30,356 nt of DNA from Oscillospiraceae bacterium (GCA_029005335.1 JAQXFT010000092.1:1-30356); one strand, 5' to 3'; numbered from the stretch's first letter, positions 17,431 through 25,121 are shown. Notes: generated by a model from the sequence alone, not told the origin. Made by a program: numbers and translations.

Positions 17431-17781
17431 ATGGGTACTAACAATGTAAACGGCAGAAATATCTCACTTTTCATAGGAGTATATTTTGTAGTCAAATCCA
17501 TACTCAATATGATTCTGGGAGGCTCATTCGGAAATATAATATATTCCGCAATAGAAGCCGTTGCACTCTATACGGGACTGCAATATATAAATTACGTCGT
17601 CGCCGGAATTACGGCACTTGTAGTTATACTGAATCTTAAAAACAATATTACAAATATAGGCTCCAACTGGATTTATCTGATTGAAGGCATTATAGATATT
17701 GGCTGTTGTGTGCTTCTTGTTATGGCTTCTGATGTAAAACAGCACTTTACAAATAAATGGACTGAAATAGGAAAAAAATAA
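17431..17781 (+). CDS. Small membrane protein of unknown function
   Basis: Not recognised. About 116 residues with four likely transmembrane helices: ISLFIGVYFVVKSILNMIL, NIIYSAIEAVALYTGL, YVVAGITALVVILNL and IYLIEGIIDIGCCVLLVM, and a short basic C-terminal tail. The frame is open from a GTG at 17416, but that GTG is part of the AAGGAG ribosome site, so the ATG at 17431 is the likelier start. It begins 11 bp after rsfS and is the last gene of the long plus-strand run; a role tied to rsfS is not implied. Confidence 0.7.
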   Translation: MGTNNVNGRNISLFIGVYFVVKSILNMILGGSFGNIIYSAIEAVALYTGLQYINYVVAGITALVVILNLKNNITNIGSNWIYLIEGIIDIGCCVLLVMASDVKQHFTNKWTEIGKK

Positions 17782-17856
17782 ATCAGGATATATGTACTAA
17801 ATAAAAGTGTTAAATTTGTAGCAAATTACCAAAAAATTATTTATTCCCGAAAAGCC

Positions 17857-17885
17857 TTGACATATCAGAAATATTGTGATATAAT
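17857..17885 (+). promoter_or_regulatory. Consensus sigma-A promoter of rpsU
   Basis: TTGACA (17857-17862), exactly 17 bases, TATAAT (17880-17885): a full match to the vegetative consensus. Predicted start near 17892, leaving a leader of about 125 nt before the rpsU GTG. Confidence 0.9.
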
Positions 17886-17891
17886 CAATAT

Positions 17892-18016
17892 ATATTCTTT
17901 ACGGAATGAGTAATTGCTTTCTGCTGTTCCGATAAAAAGAGGCTTTATGCTGACTTGATTCCGCTTGCGGAATTTTAGTATAGACTTAACCTCTATAGAT
18001 AAGGGAGGGAATAAAA
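17892..18016 (+). promoter_or_regulatory. Structured 5' leader of rpsU
   Basis: Untranslated RNA with clear base pairing. Main element: an outer stem AGAGG/CCTCT (17938-17942 with 17990-17994), a middle stem TATGCTGA with TTAGTATA (17946-17953 with 17975-17982, two G-U pairs) and an apical ATTCCG-CTTG-CGGAAT hairpin (17958-17973). An upstream hairpin pairs CGGAA (17902-17906) with TTCCG (17927-17931). The upstream CGGAAT could instead pair with the apical ATTCCG, giving exclusive alternatives. The GGGAGG ribosome site follows the outer stem within 10 bases. No intrinsic terminator is seen in it, so any control would more likely be translational. I do not recognise it as a named family. Confidence 0.6.
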
Positions 18017-18190
18017 GTGGCAGAAGTTCGTGTAGGCAAAAACGAATCTTTGGAAACAGCTCTTAAAAGATTTAAGAGGTCATGTGCCAAGGACGGCGTT
18101 ATAGCTGAGGTTCGCAAGAGAGAACATTATGAAAAGCCTTCAGTAAAACGCAAGAAGAAGTCTGAGGCAGCTCGTAAGCGTAAGTATTAA
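18017..18190 (+). CDS. rpsU: 30S ribosomal protein S21
   Basis: Small basic protein of the 30S platform needed for efficient initiation on some mRNAs. The 57-residue product begins MAEVRVGKNESLETALKRF and ends in a Lys/Arg-rich tail AARKRKY; FKRSCAKDGVIAEVRKREHYEKPS-type core is diagnostic. The start is GTG at 18017, seven bases after a strong GGGAGG. It is a single-gene unit: consensus promoter, long folded leader and terminator on either side. Confidence 0.96.
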   Translation: MAEVRVGKNESLETALKRFKRSCAKDGVIAEVRKREHYEKPSVKRKKKSEAARKRKY

Positions 18191-18194
18191 AATT

Positions 18195-18231
18195 AAAATG
18201 AGGGGCGGGCTTCGGCTCGCTTTTTCATTTT
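18195..18231 (+). terminator. Rho-independent terminator after rpsU
   Basis: GCGGGC-TTCG-GCTCGC hairpin with a stable UUCG tetraloop (18205-18220) followed by TTTTT; outer AAAATGA/TCATTTT flanks can pair as well. Strong intrinsic terminator. Confidence 0.92.
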
Positions 18232-18251
18232 GGAAAAAACGGAGGCTTGTT

Positions 18252-18758
18252 ATGCTCTTTAAACCTGATTTCGCATTTTACCGCATAACCGATATAGAAA
18301 TATCATTTCTTAAAAACAATGGTATAAAAGGTCTTATACTCGATGTGGACAACACTCTTACTACTCATGATAACCCTGTACCTGCTGAGGGAGTAAGGGA
18401 ATGGATTCAGAATATGAAACAAAACGGTATAAAATTAATGATAGTTTCAAATAATCACCCCCCAAGAGTAAAGCCCTTTGCCGACCTGCTTGGTGTTGAT
18501 TTCGTATGCGAGGGCAAAAAACCGCTTTCCAGAGGCTTTAAGGAAGCTTCTGAAAGAATGAAGCTCCCTTTTAAGGAAATAGGTGCAGTCGGCGACCAGA
18601 TTTATACCGATATTCTCGGAGCAAATTTTTCCGGAATAAAAAGCCTTTATGTTTCTCCGATAGAGCATGAAAAAACTGCATTTTTTAAATTTAAAAGAAA
18701 AATGGAAATCCCGTTTATTCCAAAAAAACTTTACAGAAAAACCGAAAGGAAATTGTAA
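18252..18758 (+). CDS. yqeG: YqeG family HAD IIIA phosphatase
   Basis: Haloacid-dehalogenase superfamily phosphatase of the YqeG group; physiological substrate not established. Seen: motif I LDVDNTLTTHD near residue 32, motif II IVSNN, a Lys in GKKPLSRGF and motif III AVGDQIYTDILGAN. Length 168. I use the ATG at 18252 with GGAGG six bases upstream; the frame is open further to 18198, but that lies inside the rpsU terminator. aroQ starts 2 bp after its stop. In Bacillus yqeG also sits near aro and ribosome-biogenesis genes. Confidence 0.9.
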   Translation: MLFKPDFAFYRITDIEISFLKNNGIKGLILDVDNTLTTHDNPVPAEGVREWIQNMKQNGIKLMIVSNNHPPRVKPFADLLGVDFVCEGKKPLSRGFKEASERMKLPFKEIGAVGDQIYTDILGANFSGIKSLYVSPIEHEKTAFFKFKRKMEIPFIPKKLYRKTERKL

Positions 18759-18760
18759 AC

Positions 18761-19192
18761 ATGATTAAAAAAATTCTCGTTATACATGGTCCGAATCTCA
18801 ATCTTCTCGGAGAGAGAGAACCCGGAGTTTATGGAAAAACAAGCCTCGAAACCCTTAACAGCAATATCATTGAGCGTTCAAAGGAACAGGGGCTTGAATG
18901 TGAAATCTTTCAGTCAAATCATGAGGGTGCTATAATAGACAAGCTCCATTCCGCAAGACTTAATTTTGACGGAGTTATAATAAATGCCGGAGCTTATACC
19001 CATTACAGCTATGCTATCCGTGATGCAATATCAGCAATAAAAATTCCCTGCATAGAAGTGCATATAAGCAATGTCTTTGCAAGAGAGGAATTTCGCTCCG
19101 AATCTGTTATAGCTCCGGTATGCAAAGGCTCTATAAGCGGATTCGGTCTGAACAGCCATTATCTCGCAATAATGGCACTTTCAGAAATGTAA
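18761..19192 (+). CDS. aroQ: Type II 3-dehydroquinate dehydratase
   Basis: Third step of the shikimate pathway, dehydrating 3-dehydroquinate. Seen: GPNLNLLGEREPGVYG with the catalytic Tyr at its end, QSNHEGAIIDKLH, INAGAYTHYSYAIRDAI, and EVHISNVFAREEFR with the active-site His; 143 residues, the usual dodecameric type II size. AAAGGA precedes the ATG. Tightly linked to yqeG upstream and pepQ 21 bp downstream. Confidence 0.96.
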   Translation: MIKKILVIHGPNLNLLGEREPGVYGKTSLETLNSNIIERSKEQGLECEIFQSNHEGAIIDKLHSARLNFDGVIINAGAYTHYSYAIRDAISAIKIPCIEVHISNVFAREEFRSESVIAPVCKGSISGFGLNSHYLAIMALSEM

Positions 19193-19213
19193 TAAATCAC
19201 AAGGAGATACAGA

Positions 19214-20284
19214 ATGACAAGACTTGAAAGGCTTTTTGAAAATCTTCCGGAGGACGTTGACAGCGTTCTTATAACCTCCGATATAAACAGACGGTATTTT
19301 TCCGGAATGAAATCTTCTGCCGGAACTATTATAGCATTCAGGGATAAAGCCTATCTTATAATAGATTTCAGATATATCGAAAAAGCACGCAGAACTGTAA
19401 AAGCTCTGGAGGTAATCGAACAGAAGAATTTAATTCATACAATATCAGAGCTGATGAAAAAACATAATGCTTTAAATATCGCCATAGAATCACGAACTAT
19501 GACTGTAAGTACTCTCGCTCATCTCAAATCACAGCTCAGCAGTTTCTGTTTTATAGATACTGACATGCTCAGCAATGAAATTGAAAGTCTCAGAGCTGTT
19601 AAAGATGAAACCGAAATTGAATGTATAAAAAAAGCTCAGTCAATTGCTGAAACTGCCTTTGAAAAAATTCTGAAATTTATCAGACCTGATGTAACTGAAA
19701 GACAGGTTGCACTTGAATTAAACAGAATAATGTTTGAAGAAGGTGCGGAAGACATTTCCTTTGATACTATTGTACTTTCAGGGAAAAATACTTCTATGCC
19801 CCACGGTGTTCCGTCTGATAAAAAAATACAGAACGGCGAATTTGTACTTATGGATTTCGGAGCTGTATATAACGGCTATCACAGCGATATGACAAGAACT
19901 ATTTGTGTCGGAGAACCCTCTCCGGAAATGCGTAAGGTTTATGATATAGTCCTTAAAGCACAGCTTTCCGCCCTCGATTACGCAAAAGCCGGAATAACAG
20001 GAACACAGCTTGATAAGATAGCAAGAGATATAATCTCAGAAGAAGGATACGGAAATTGTTTCGGCCATGCACTGGGTCACAGCGTCGGACTTGAAATACA
20101 TGAAGCTCCGAACGCTTCTCCTGCTTCAAAAACAATTCTCAGAGCCGGCAATATTATTACTATCGAACCCGGTATATATATTGAGGGAAAATTCGGTGTG
20201 CGTATAGAAGATTTTGTCATTTTGAACGAAAATTCCTGCGAAAATTTGACAAAAAGTGCAAAAAATATAATAATTTCAAAATAG
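19214..20284 (+). CDS. pepQ: M24 family Xaa-Pro peptidase
   Basis: Cytosolic aminopeptidase P/prolidase-type enzyme that cleaves X-Pro bonds. Seen: N-terminal creatinase-like domain (about 1-125), then the pita-bread catalytic domain with dinuclear metal ligands in MDFGAVYNGYHSDMTRT (two Asp), GHALGHSVGLEIHEAP (His), TIEPGIYI (Glu) and GVRIEDFV (Glu). Length 356. AAGGAG lies before the ATG. The aroQ-pepQ-efp order is widespread in Firmicutes. Dipeptidase versus aminopeptidase specificity cannot be settled by eye, so the symbol is tentative. Confidence 0.92.
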   Translation: MTRLERLFENLPEDVDSVLITSDINRRYFSGMKSSAGTIIAFRDKAYLIIDFRYIEKARRTVKALEVIEQKNLIHTISELMKKHNALNIAIESRTMTVSTLAHLKSQLSSFCFIDTDMLSNEIESLRAVKDETEIECIKKAQSIAETAFEKILKFIRPDVTERQVALELNRIMFEEGAEDISFDTIVLSGKNTSMPHGVPSDKKIQNGEFVLMDFGAVYNGYHSDMTRTICVGEPSPEMRKVYDIVLKAQLSALDYAKAGITGTQLDKIARDIISEEGYGNCFGHALGHSVGLEIHEAPNASPASKTILRAGNIITIEPGIYIEGKFGVRIEDFVILNENSCENLTKSAKNIIISK

Positions 20285-20286
20285 TA

Positions 20287-20315
20287 TTGCAAAACGATAA
20301 AAAATGTTGTAGAAT
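20287..20315 (+). promoter_or_regulatory. Promoter of efp
   Basis: TTGCAA, 17 bases, TAGAAT between pepQ and efp, 33 bp before the efp start. A further TTGACA at 20246-20251 in the end of pepQ has AATAAT 17 bases later, so a second tandem promoter is possible. Confidence 0.75.
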
Positions 20316-20348
20316 AGATATATAACTATTGTTTGGAGGTATTTTAAA

Positions 20349-20906
20349 ATGATTTCAGCAGGCGATTTCAGAAATGGCGTTACCTTTGAAATGGACGGTC
20401 AGGTTGTGCAGGTTGTAGAATTCCAGCACGTTAAGCCTGGTAAAGGTGCGGCATTCGTAAGAACCAAGTTTAAAAACGTTATGACAGGTGCTGTTGTGGA
20501 GCGTTCTTTCAACCCTACAGCTAAGTTCCCCACTGCTTTCGTTGAAAGAAAAACTATGCAGTACAGCTACAATGACGGTGAGCTTTACTACTTTATGGAT
20601 ATGGAAACATATGAACAGATTCCGATTAATGCATCTATACTCGGCGATAATTTTAAATTCGTAAAGGAAGAAATGGAATGTACAGTTCTTTCATATAAGG
20701 GTAAGGTATTCGGAGTAGAACCACCATTCTTCGTAGAGCTTGAGGTTACAAAGACTGACCCCGGATTCAAAGGCGATACAGCTACAAATGCTACAAAGCC
20801 CGCTACTGTTGAAACCGGTGCAGAGCTTAAAGTACCGCTCTTTATCGAAGAGGGTGACAAAATCAAGATTGATACCAGAACCGGCGAATATATGGAAAGA
20901 GCTTAA
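20349..20906 (+). CDS. efp: Translation elongation factor P
   Basis: Relieves ribosomes stalled at consecutive prolines by entering next to the P-site tRNA. Seen: KOW-like N-domain with HVKPGKGAAFVR, in which Lys32 is the residue modified in other bacteria, followed by the two OB domains and the C-terminal GDKIKIDTRTGEYMERA signature. Length 185 is standard. A TTGGAGG ribosome site and its own promoter precede it. The next gene follows after 36 bp with no terminator between, so they are probably co-transcribed. Confidence 0.97.
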   Translation: MISAGDFRNGVTFEMDGQVVQVVEFQHVKPGKGAAFVRTKFKNVMTGAVVERSFNPTAKFPTAFVERKTMQYSYNDGELYYFMDMETYEQIPINASILGDNFKFVKEEMECTVLSYKGKVFGVEPPFFVELEVTKTDPGFKGDTATNATKPATVETGAELKVPLFIEEGDKIKIDTRTGEYMERA

Positions 20907-20942
20907 TTTATAAAAAATTTAATCTGAAAGGCAGGGCTTATT

Positions 20943-21404
20943 ATGAAGCTGACTGAAAAAATGGCGTATTTACAGGGTCTCATTGAAGGACTTGATATTG
21001 ATACTTCTACAAAAGAAGGCAAGGTTCTCATGCAGATGTCAGAGGTACTGAAGGAAGTAGTTGTATATGTTGACGACCTCCAGTCACAGGTTGATGAGCT
21101 TACAGAGCTTTGTGATAACCTTGATGAAGACCTCGGTGACCTCGAAAGAGAGGTTTATGATATCGATGATGATGATTGTTGTTGTGATGACGACTGCGAC
21201 TGCGATGATGACTGCGATTGTGATTGTTGCTGCGATGATGAGGAATCATATGAAATCGAATGTCCGAACTGTGGCGAGATTATCGAATTTGACGAAAACG
21301 TACTTGAAGAAGGTTCAATTGATTGCCCCAACTGCGGTACAGAGCTTGAATTTGATGATGACGACCTTACTATTGAGGACTTTGAAAACGATATTGAAGA
21401 ATAA
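20943..21404 (+). CDS. CD1247-like protein with Asp/Cys-rich tract and zinc ribbon
   Basis: Function unknown. The first about 70 residues (KLTEKMAYLQGLIEGLDID onward) resemble the N-terminal domain found in many clostridial proteins of the CD1247 group and look helical or coiled-coil. Residues 75-99 are almost only Asp and Cys, with ten cysteines (79-81, 85, 87, 91, 93, 95-97). Then comes a zinc ribbon with CPNC at 107-110 and CPNC at 128-131, and an acidic tail. Total 153 residues, very acidic. It lies 36 bp behind efp and ends at a strong terminator. Metal binding is likely from composition; the biological role is not known to me. Confidence 0.8.
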   Translation: MKLTEKMAYLQGLIEGLDIDTSTKEGKVLMQMSEVLKEVVVYVDDLQSQVDELTELCDNLDEDLGDLEREVYDIDDDDCCCDDDCDCDDDCDCDCCCDDEESYEIECPNCGEIIEFDENVLEEGSIDCPNCGTELEFDDDDLTIEDFENDIEE

Positions 21405-21417
21405 TTTCAATAACAAA

Positions 21418-21460
21418 AGGGTATTCCGGATTTTTCCGGAATACCCTGATTTTTTTTATT
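21418..21460. terminator. Bidirectional terminator between converging operons
   Basis: Perfect 12-bp stem AGGGTATTCCGG / CCGGAATACCCT (21418-21429 with 21436-21447) and a six-base loop; a long T run follows on the plus strand, and a T-rich stretch (TTTTGTTATT) on the minus strand. It can end both the efp operon and the minus-strand glucokinase operon. Confidence 0.93.
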
Positions 21461-21469
21461 GGGAAAAAA

Positions 21470-22426
21470 TTATGCGTTGGCACGTCCGAGGAATGCAGCA
21501 CCGATTATTCCGGCATCATTTCCGAGCTTTGCAATTACGATTTCGGTATTTTTGGGAGAATTTCTTGTATAGACTTCTTTCTTTACGAGTTCTCTTACAG
21601 GGAGAAGAAGCGGGTCGCCCTCATTGCATACGCCTCCGCCTATGCAGAGAATATCAGGCTGGAATATATTTATTGTATTGGTAATTCCGGCAGCAAGGTA
21701 TTTTATATACTTGTCAACTAAAGCTTTTGCAACAGGGTCTCCGGCACGCATAGCATCAAAAGAGGTTCTTGCAGTAACCTTTCCTTTTTCATCAGCCATT
21801 TTAGCCATAATACATTCAGGGTTTTCAGCAATAGCTTCTTTAGTCATTCTGATAAGTCCGGTAGCTGATGAATATGCCTCAAAACAGCCTTTTCTTCCGC
21901 ATGAACATTTTGCACCGTCAACTTCGATTACAGTATGTCCTATTTCAGCACCTGCGAAATTTGAACCTGAATAAATTTTGCCGTCAATGATAATTCCTCC
22001 GCCTACTCCAGTACCAAGAGTAATACATACAGCATTTTCAGCACCCTTTGCAGCACCTGCTACATATTCACCGTATGCGGCAGCGTTTGCATCATTTTCG
22101 ATAAATACAGGCTTGTCAATAGTTTCCTGAATATATTTTACCATAGGAGTGTTATTGAATCCGAGGTTGTTTGAATATTCAATAATACCTGTCTTACTGT
22201 TTGCGATTCCGGGAGTTCCGATTCCCACCCATTCAATATCATCAATTGTAAGCTTTGCATTTTTAACAGCTTCAAGAGCCATTTTAGCCATATCATCAGC
22301 GATAGCCTTGTCAGGTCTGGGACAGTTTGTTTTAGTTTTAGCCGTAGCGATTATTTTATAATTTTCGTCAACGACTCCGGCGACGATATTAGTACCGCCA
22401 AGGTCAATACCTACATAGTATTTCAT
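21470..22426 (-). CDS. glk: ROK family glucokinase
   Basis: Phosphorylates glucose with ATP. Seen: N-terminal DLGGTNIVAGVV phosphate-binding loop, ENDANAAAYGE, LGTGVGGGIIIDGKI, and the ROK zinc site GHTVIEVDGAKCSCGRKGCFE-like pattern with three clustered Cys and a His. Length 318. The frame extends upstream, but the ATG at 22426 with GGAGG six bases before it gives the family start MKYYVGIDLGG. Last gene of a four-gene minus-strand operon, 20 bp after the mannose-6-phosphate isomerase. ROK repressors are excluded because there is no N-terminal helix-turn-helix. Confidence 0.92.
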   Translation of the reverse strand: MKYYVGIDLGGTNIVAGVVDENYKIIATAKTKTNCPRPDKAIADDMAKMALEAVKNAKLTIDDIEWVGIGTPGIANSKTGIIEYSNNLGFNNTPMVKYIQETIDKPVFIENDANAAAYGEYVAGAAKGAENAVCITLGTGVGGGIIIDGKIYSGSNFAGAEIGHTVIEVDGAKCSCGRKGCFEAYSSATGLIRMTKEAIAENPECIMAKMADEKGKVTARTSFDAMRAGDPVAKALVDKYIKYLAAGITNTINIFQPDILCIGGGVCNEGDPLLLPVRELVKKEVYTRNSPKNTEIVIAKLGNDAGIIGAAFLGRANA

Positions 22427-22446
22427 AAAAATCCTCCGTTTATAAT

Positions 22447-23388
22447 TTATATTACAGTATAGATTATACTGCATTTACCATTAATCAGCCAGCGTATTCC
22501 AGCCGGAACAAAAATACTTTCACCCTTGGTGAATTTCATATTGTATGTGAAATAACCTTCACTTGAAAACAAAGTTCCCTCACCGTCAGTTACAAGAATG
22601 TGAGTAAAGGAATTTTTATTTTTATGCCAGTGATTTTCGGATTCGATATTTTCCTTATAAGTCCTGAAATATTTACATCTGGCGAGCAGTTTATTTTTGG
22701 GATTCCTTTCGGGAAGCTCAGAGGGCTTTAATTTTGTAACATCGACTGCTTTTTCGATATGAAGCTCTCTTGGATTGCCGTCAGAATCCTTTCTGTCATA
22801 GTCGTATACACGGTATGTCGTATTTGAATTCTGCTGGATTTCTGCAATTAAAATTCCCTTGCCGATAGCGTGGAGAGTACCGGCTTTTATAAAGAATACA
22901 TCTCCTTTTTTTACCGGAACACGATTTACTTTATCCAGAAGAGTGTTATTTTCGATAGCACTGCGGAATTCTTTTTTTGAGATTTTATCTTTGAATCCGT
23001 ATATAAGCTCGGAATCGGGTTCACAGTCAACGATATACCACATTTCTGTTTTACCGTATTCTCCTTCATGTTCAAGGGCATATTTATTATCAGGGTGAAC
23101 CTGAACTGAAAGATTATCACGTGCATCAATGAGCTTTACAAGTACCGGAAATTTTTCAGATTTCGTACAGTTTATACCGAATGCTTCAGGGTGTTCAGTC
23201 CGGAGCTGTTCAAGGGACATTCCGTCGTATTCTCCGCCTGATATTATGCTTGTGCCGTCCTTATGGCAGGCAAGCTCCCAGCTTTCGGCTATACGATTGA
23301 GGGTTGTTTTTTTTCCGTATTCGTCTCTTAGTCTTGTACCGCCCCATATATAATCCTTTAAGGGCGGAATAAGTTTGAATGGCTTCAT
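22447..23388 (-). CDS. manA: Mannose-6-phosphate isomerase, class I
   Basis: Zinc enzyme interconverting mannose-6-phosphate and fructose-6-phosphate. Seen: KDYIWGGTRL near the start, the cupin zinc ligands in SVQVHPDNKYALEHEG and KTEMWYI, and AGTLHAIGKGILIAEIQQNS followed by TYRVYDYDR, typical of the short Firmicutes class I form. 313 residues from the ATG at 23388, which has AAAGGA upstream; further upstream in-frame starts overlap the lysozyme gene. Lies 13 bp after the GH25 gene and 20 bp before glk, so mannose and glucose entry into glycolysis are read together. Confidence 0.92.
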   Translation of the reverse strand: MKPFKLIPPLKDYIWGGTRLRDEYGKKTTLNRIAESWELACHKDGTSIISGGEYDGMSLEQLRTEHPEAFGINCTKSEKFPVLVKLIDARDNLSVQVHPDNKYALEHEGEYGKTEMWYIVDCEPDSELIYGFKDKISKKEFRSAIENNTLLDKVNRVPVKKGDVFFIKAGTLHAIGKGILIAEIQQNSNTTYRVYDYDRKDSDGNPRELHIEKAVDVTKLKPSELPERNPKNKLLARCKYFRTYKENIESENHWHKNKNSFTHILVTDGEGTLFSSEGYFTYNMKFTKGESIFVPAGIRWLINGKCSIIYTVI

Positions 23389-23401
23389 AAAAAAAATCCT
23401 T

Positions 23402-24118
23402 TCAGCGATACATTTCCGCAACAAGTTTAAATTCATCACCGTTATAAACATTCAGGTCGATATACTTTTCTTTTCCGTAGTAGCCTTCGAGCAAGCCTTT
23501 ATCAGAGAACTGCCAGAAATCCCAGTCTATGAGGAGCGGTTCGGAATTTACATTTCTAATCCATAGCGGATAATCTGAAAATTCTGAATTTATTATATAT
23601 TTGAAGTAGAGAAGTGAGGTTGTATATATTACAGGCTTTACTCCGTAATGTTTTTCAAGGCGTTCAGTCAGGGGGGATAATATTTTGTAGACCTCCTGAC
23701 GTGAGGGCTGATTCCTGAACTTGTCGCCATAAAATTCTATATCAATGACGGGCGGAAGATTTATTTCATTCTTTCCGACGACTGATATATAGTTATCTGC
23801 CTGAGTTTCTCCGGCACTGTCGAAGCTGAAAAAGTGATATGCGGAGTGATATATATCGGTATCAGCAATATTTTTGAGATTCTGCCGTATATAGTCATCA
23901 GTCATACCGCTTCCCTCAGTAGCTTTTATGAATGCAAATTTTATTCCCTGATTTGAAATAAGCTTCCAGTCAATTTCTCCCTGATATGATGATACATCAA
24001 TGCCAAGGAGCGGATATTTTTCACGGTTGACAATTGCTCTTGAAAAGTACATTGAGAAGACTGAAGTTATTCCAATCATAAGGATTCCGGCGACTGCGGA
24101 AATTATTCTGTATTTCAT
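23402..24118 (-). CDS. Membrane-anchored GH25 lysozyme
   Basis: N-acetylmuramidase of glycoside hydrolase family 25 that cuts peptidoglycan glycan strands. Seen: a single N-terminal hydrophobic helix (about residues 5-27) acting as uncleaved anchor or signal, then the GH25 barrel with GIDVSSYQGEIDW, FAFIKATEGSGM, YHSAYHFFSF, the catalytic Asp-x-Glu in PPVIDIEFYGD, and WDFWQFSDKG near the end. 238 residues: catalytic domain only, no wall-binding repeats. It sits between an SseB-like gene and manA. Could serve cell-wall turnover; a toxin or phage-lysin role is less likely because of the anchor and neighbours. Confidence 0.9.
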   Translation of the reverse strand: MKYRIISAVAGILMIGITSVFSMYFSRAIVNREKYPLLGIDVSSYQGEIDWKLISNQGIKFAFIKATEGSGMTDDYIRQNLKNIADTDIYHSAYHFFSFDSAGETQADNYISVVGKNEINLPPVIDIEFYGDKFRNQPSRQEVYKILSPLTERLEKHYGVKPVIYTTSLLYFKYIINSEFSDYPLWIRNVNSEPLLIDWDFWQFSDKGLLEGYYGKEKYIDLNVYNGDEFKLVAEMYR

Positions 24119-24135
24119 TATGTGAAAAATTCACC

Positions 24136-25077
24136 TCAGGATTTAAGAGTCATATTTTTTGCAGTTTTTCTTATATGAGCCATAACAGCTCTGTCTACAG
24201 AGAGTCTTTCCTCTGACGGATTTATGACGATTCCATGACATTTTCCGGAGATAACGCCTGCACAGACGTTATCGAAATCAAGCACAGCATAATCCCAGTC
24301 ATTGTGAGGATAGAATTTATCAAACTGAGGCTTGTCGGTGAATACAGTAAGCATATTTCCCTGATTTTCCATCTTTGTTGTAGCCATGACAGCTTTATCC
24401 GGATTTTCGGAGTTATGTTTTACAGGGACAAGGAATTTTGCATTTGCTGTATGATAAATCATAAGATTCTGTAAGTTTGTCAGTTTCTTGTCATCGATTC
24501 TGAAAATCTGCTGATGATGCATAGAGCAGTAGAAATTTGCTATTGCAAATCTGAGAGACGGATTATCCGTAGTACAGTCAGCGGATTTTTTTATTCTGGA
24601 ATTTGAAATTATTTCATTTCTCTGAACGGCAATACTGTATGTTGTTTCAGTCTGGTCAATCATAATATATTTTATGCCTCTGTAGTAGAGATATTCAAAT
24701 ATGTTTGTGTCCTCCGGCTGAAAGACAGAGCAGACAATACCCATATCCGAATAACGTTTAACGGCACTTTCAGCAAATTCACGGCAAGAGAACAAATCAG
24801 CATAGCTGTTGTTTATAAGAAGACCTCTTGAGGACGGGTCAGCAATCAGAAAGTATTCGGGAAGCCTTGAAACTTTTTCAAGAAGATGCTTGTATATAAG
24901 TTCACGGCTGTCAGCGATATTGAAACCGACATTTTTGTCAGAACGCTCATTCAGAACGGCTATAAGAAATATAAGCTCCTGAAGATTGTCTATTTCGCTG
25001 AGAAATTTTTTAGTAGCACCTTTTTCAAGCAGAGCAGATTCAAGAAATTTTTTTCTTTCATCAGTAAGTATATTCAT
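24136..25077 (-). CDS. SseB-like protein
   Basis: First gene of the minus-strand operon, 313 residues, no signal peptide or membrane segment. The C-terminal half (about 205-305) has the look of the SseB N-terminal domain family: MIYHTANAKFLVPV near its start, KMENQGNMLTVFTDKPQF, and HGIVINPSEERL near its end. The first half looks like a diverged second copy (ELIYKHLLEK, PEYFLIADPSSRGLLIN, LFSCREFAESAVKR). Bacterial SseB-domain proteins outside type III secretion have no settled function. AAGGAG lies before the ATG and a consensus promoter sits 45 bp upstream. Assignment rests on pattern memory only. Confidence 0.65.
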   Translation of the reverse strand: MNILTDERKKFLESALLEKGATKKFLSEIDNLQELIFLIAVLNERSDKNVGFNIADSRELIYKHLLEKVSRLPEYFLIADPSSRGLLINNSYADLFSCREFAESAVKRYSDMGIVCSVFQPEDTNIFEYLYYRGIKYIMIDQTETTYSIAVQRNEIISNSRIKKSADCTTDNPSLRFAIANFYCSMHHQQIFRIDDKKLTNLQNLMIYHTANAKFLVPVKHNSENPDKAVMATTKMENQGNMLTVFTDKPQFDKFYPHNDWDYAVLDFDNVCAGVISGKCHGIVINPSEERLSVDRAVMAHIRKTAKNMTLKS

Positions 25078-25121
25078 CGGTAATCTCCTTTTCCGAGGTT
25101 AATATATAATAATACAATGAT

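Noticed and set aside
17811..17830. AATTTG/CAAATT inverted repeat after the small membrane protein
   Set aside because: Short AT-rich stem followed by A-rich rather than T-rich sequence; does not look like a terminator.
18198..18251. Longer N-terminus for yqeG starting at 18198
   Set aside because: That start lies within the rpsU terminator hairpin and has no ribosome site, while the ATG at 18252 has GGAGG at the right distance.
21061..21684. Plus-strand open frame of 207 codons, Met/Thr-rich
   Set aside because: It reads the efp-linked Asp/Cys protein in another frame, runs through the terminator and into the antisense of glk.
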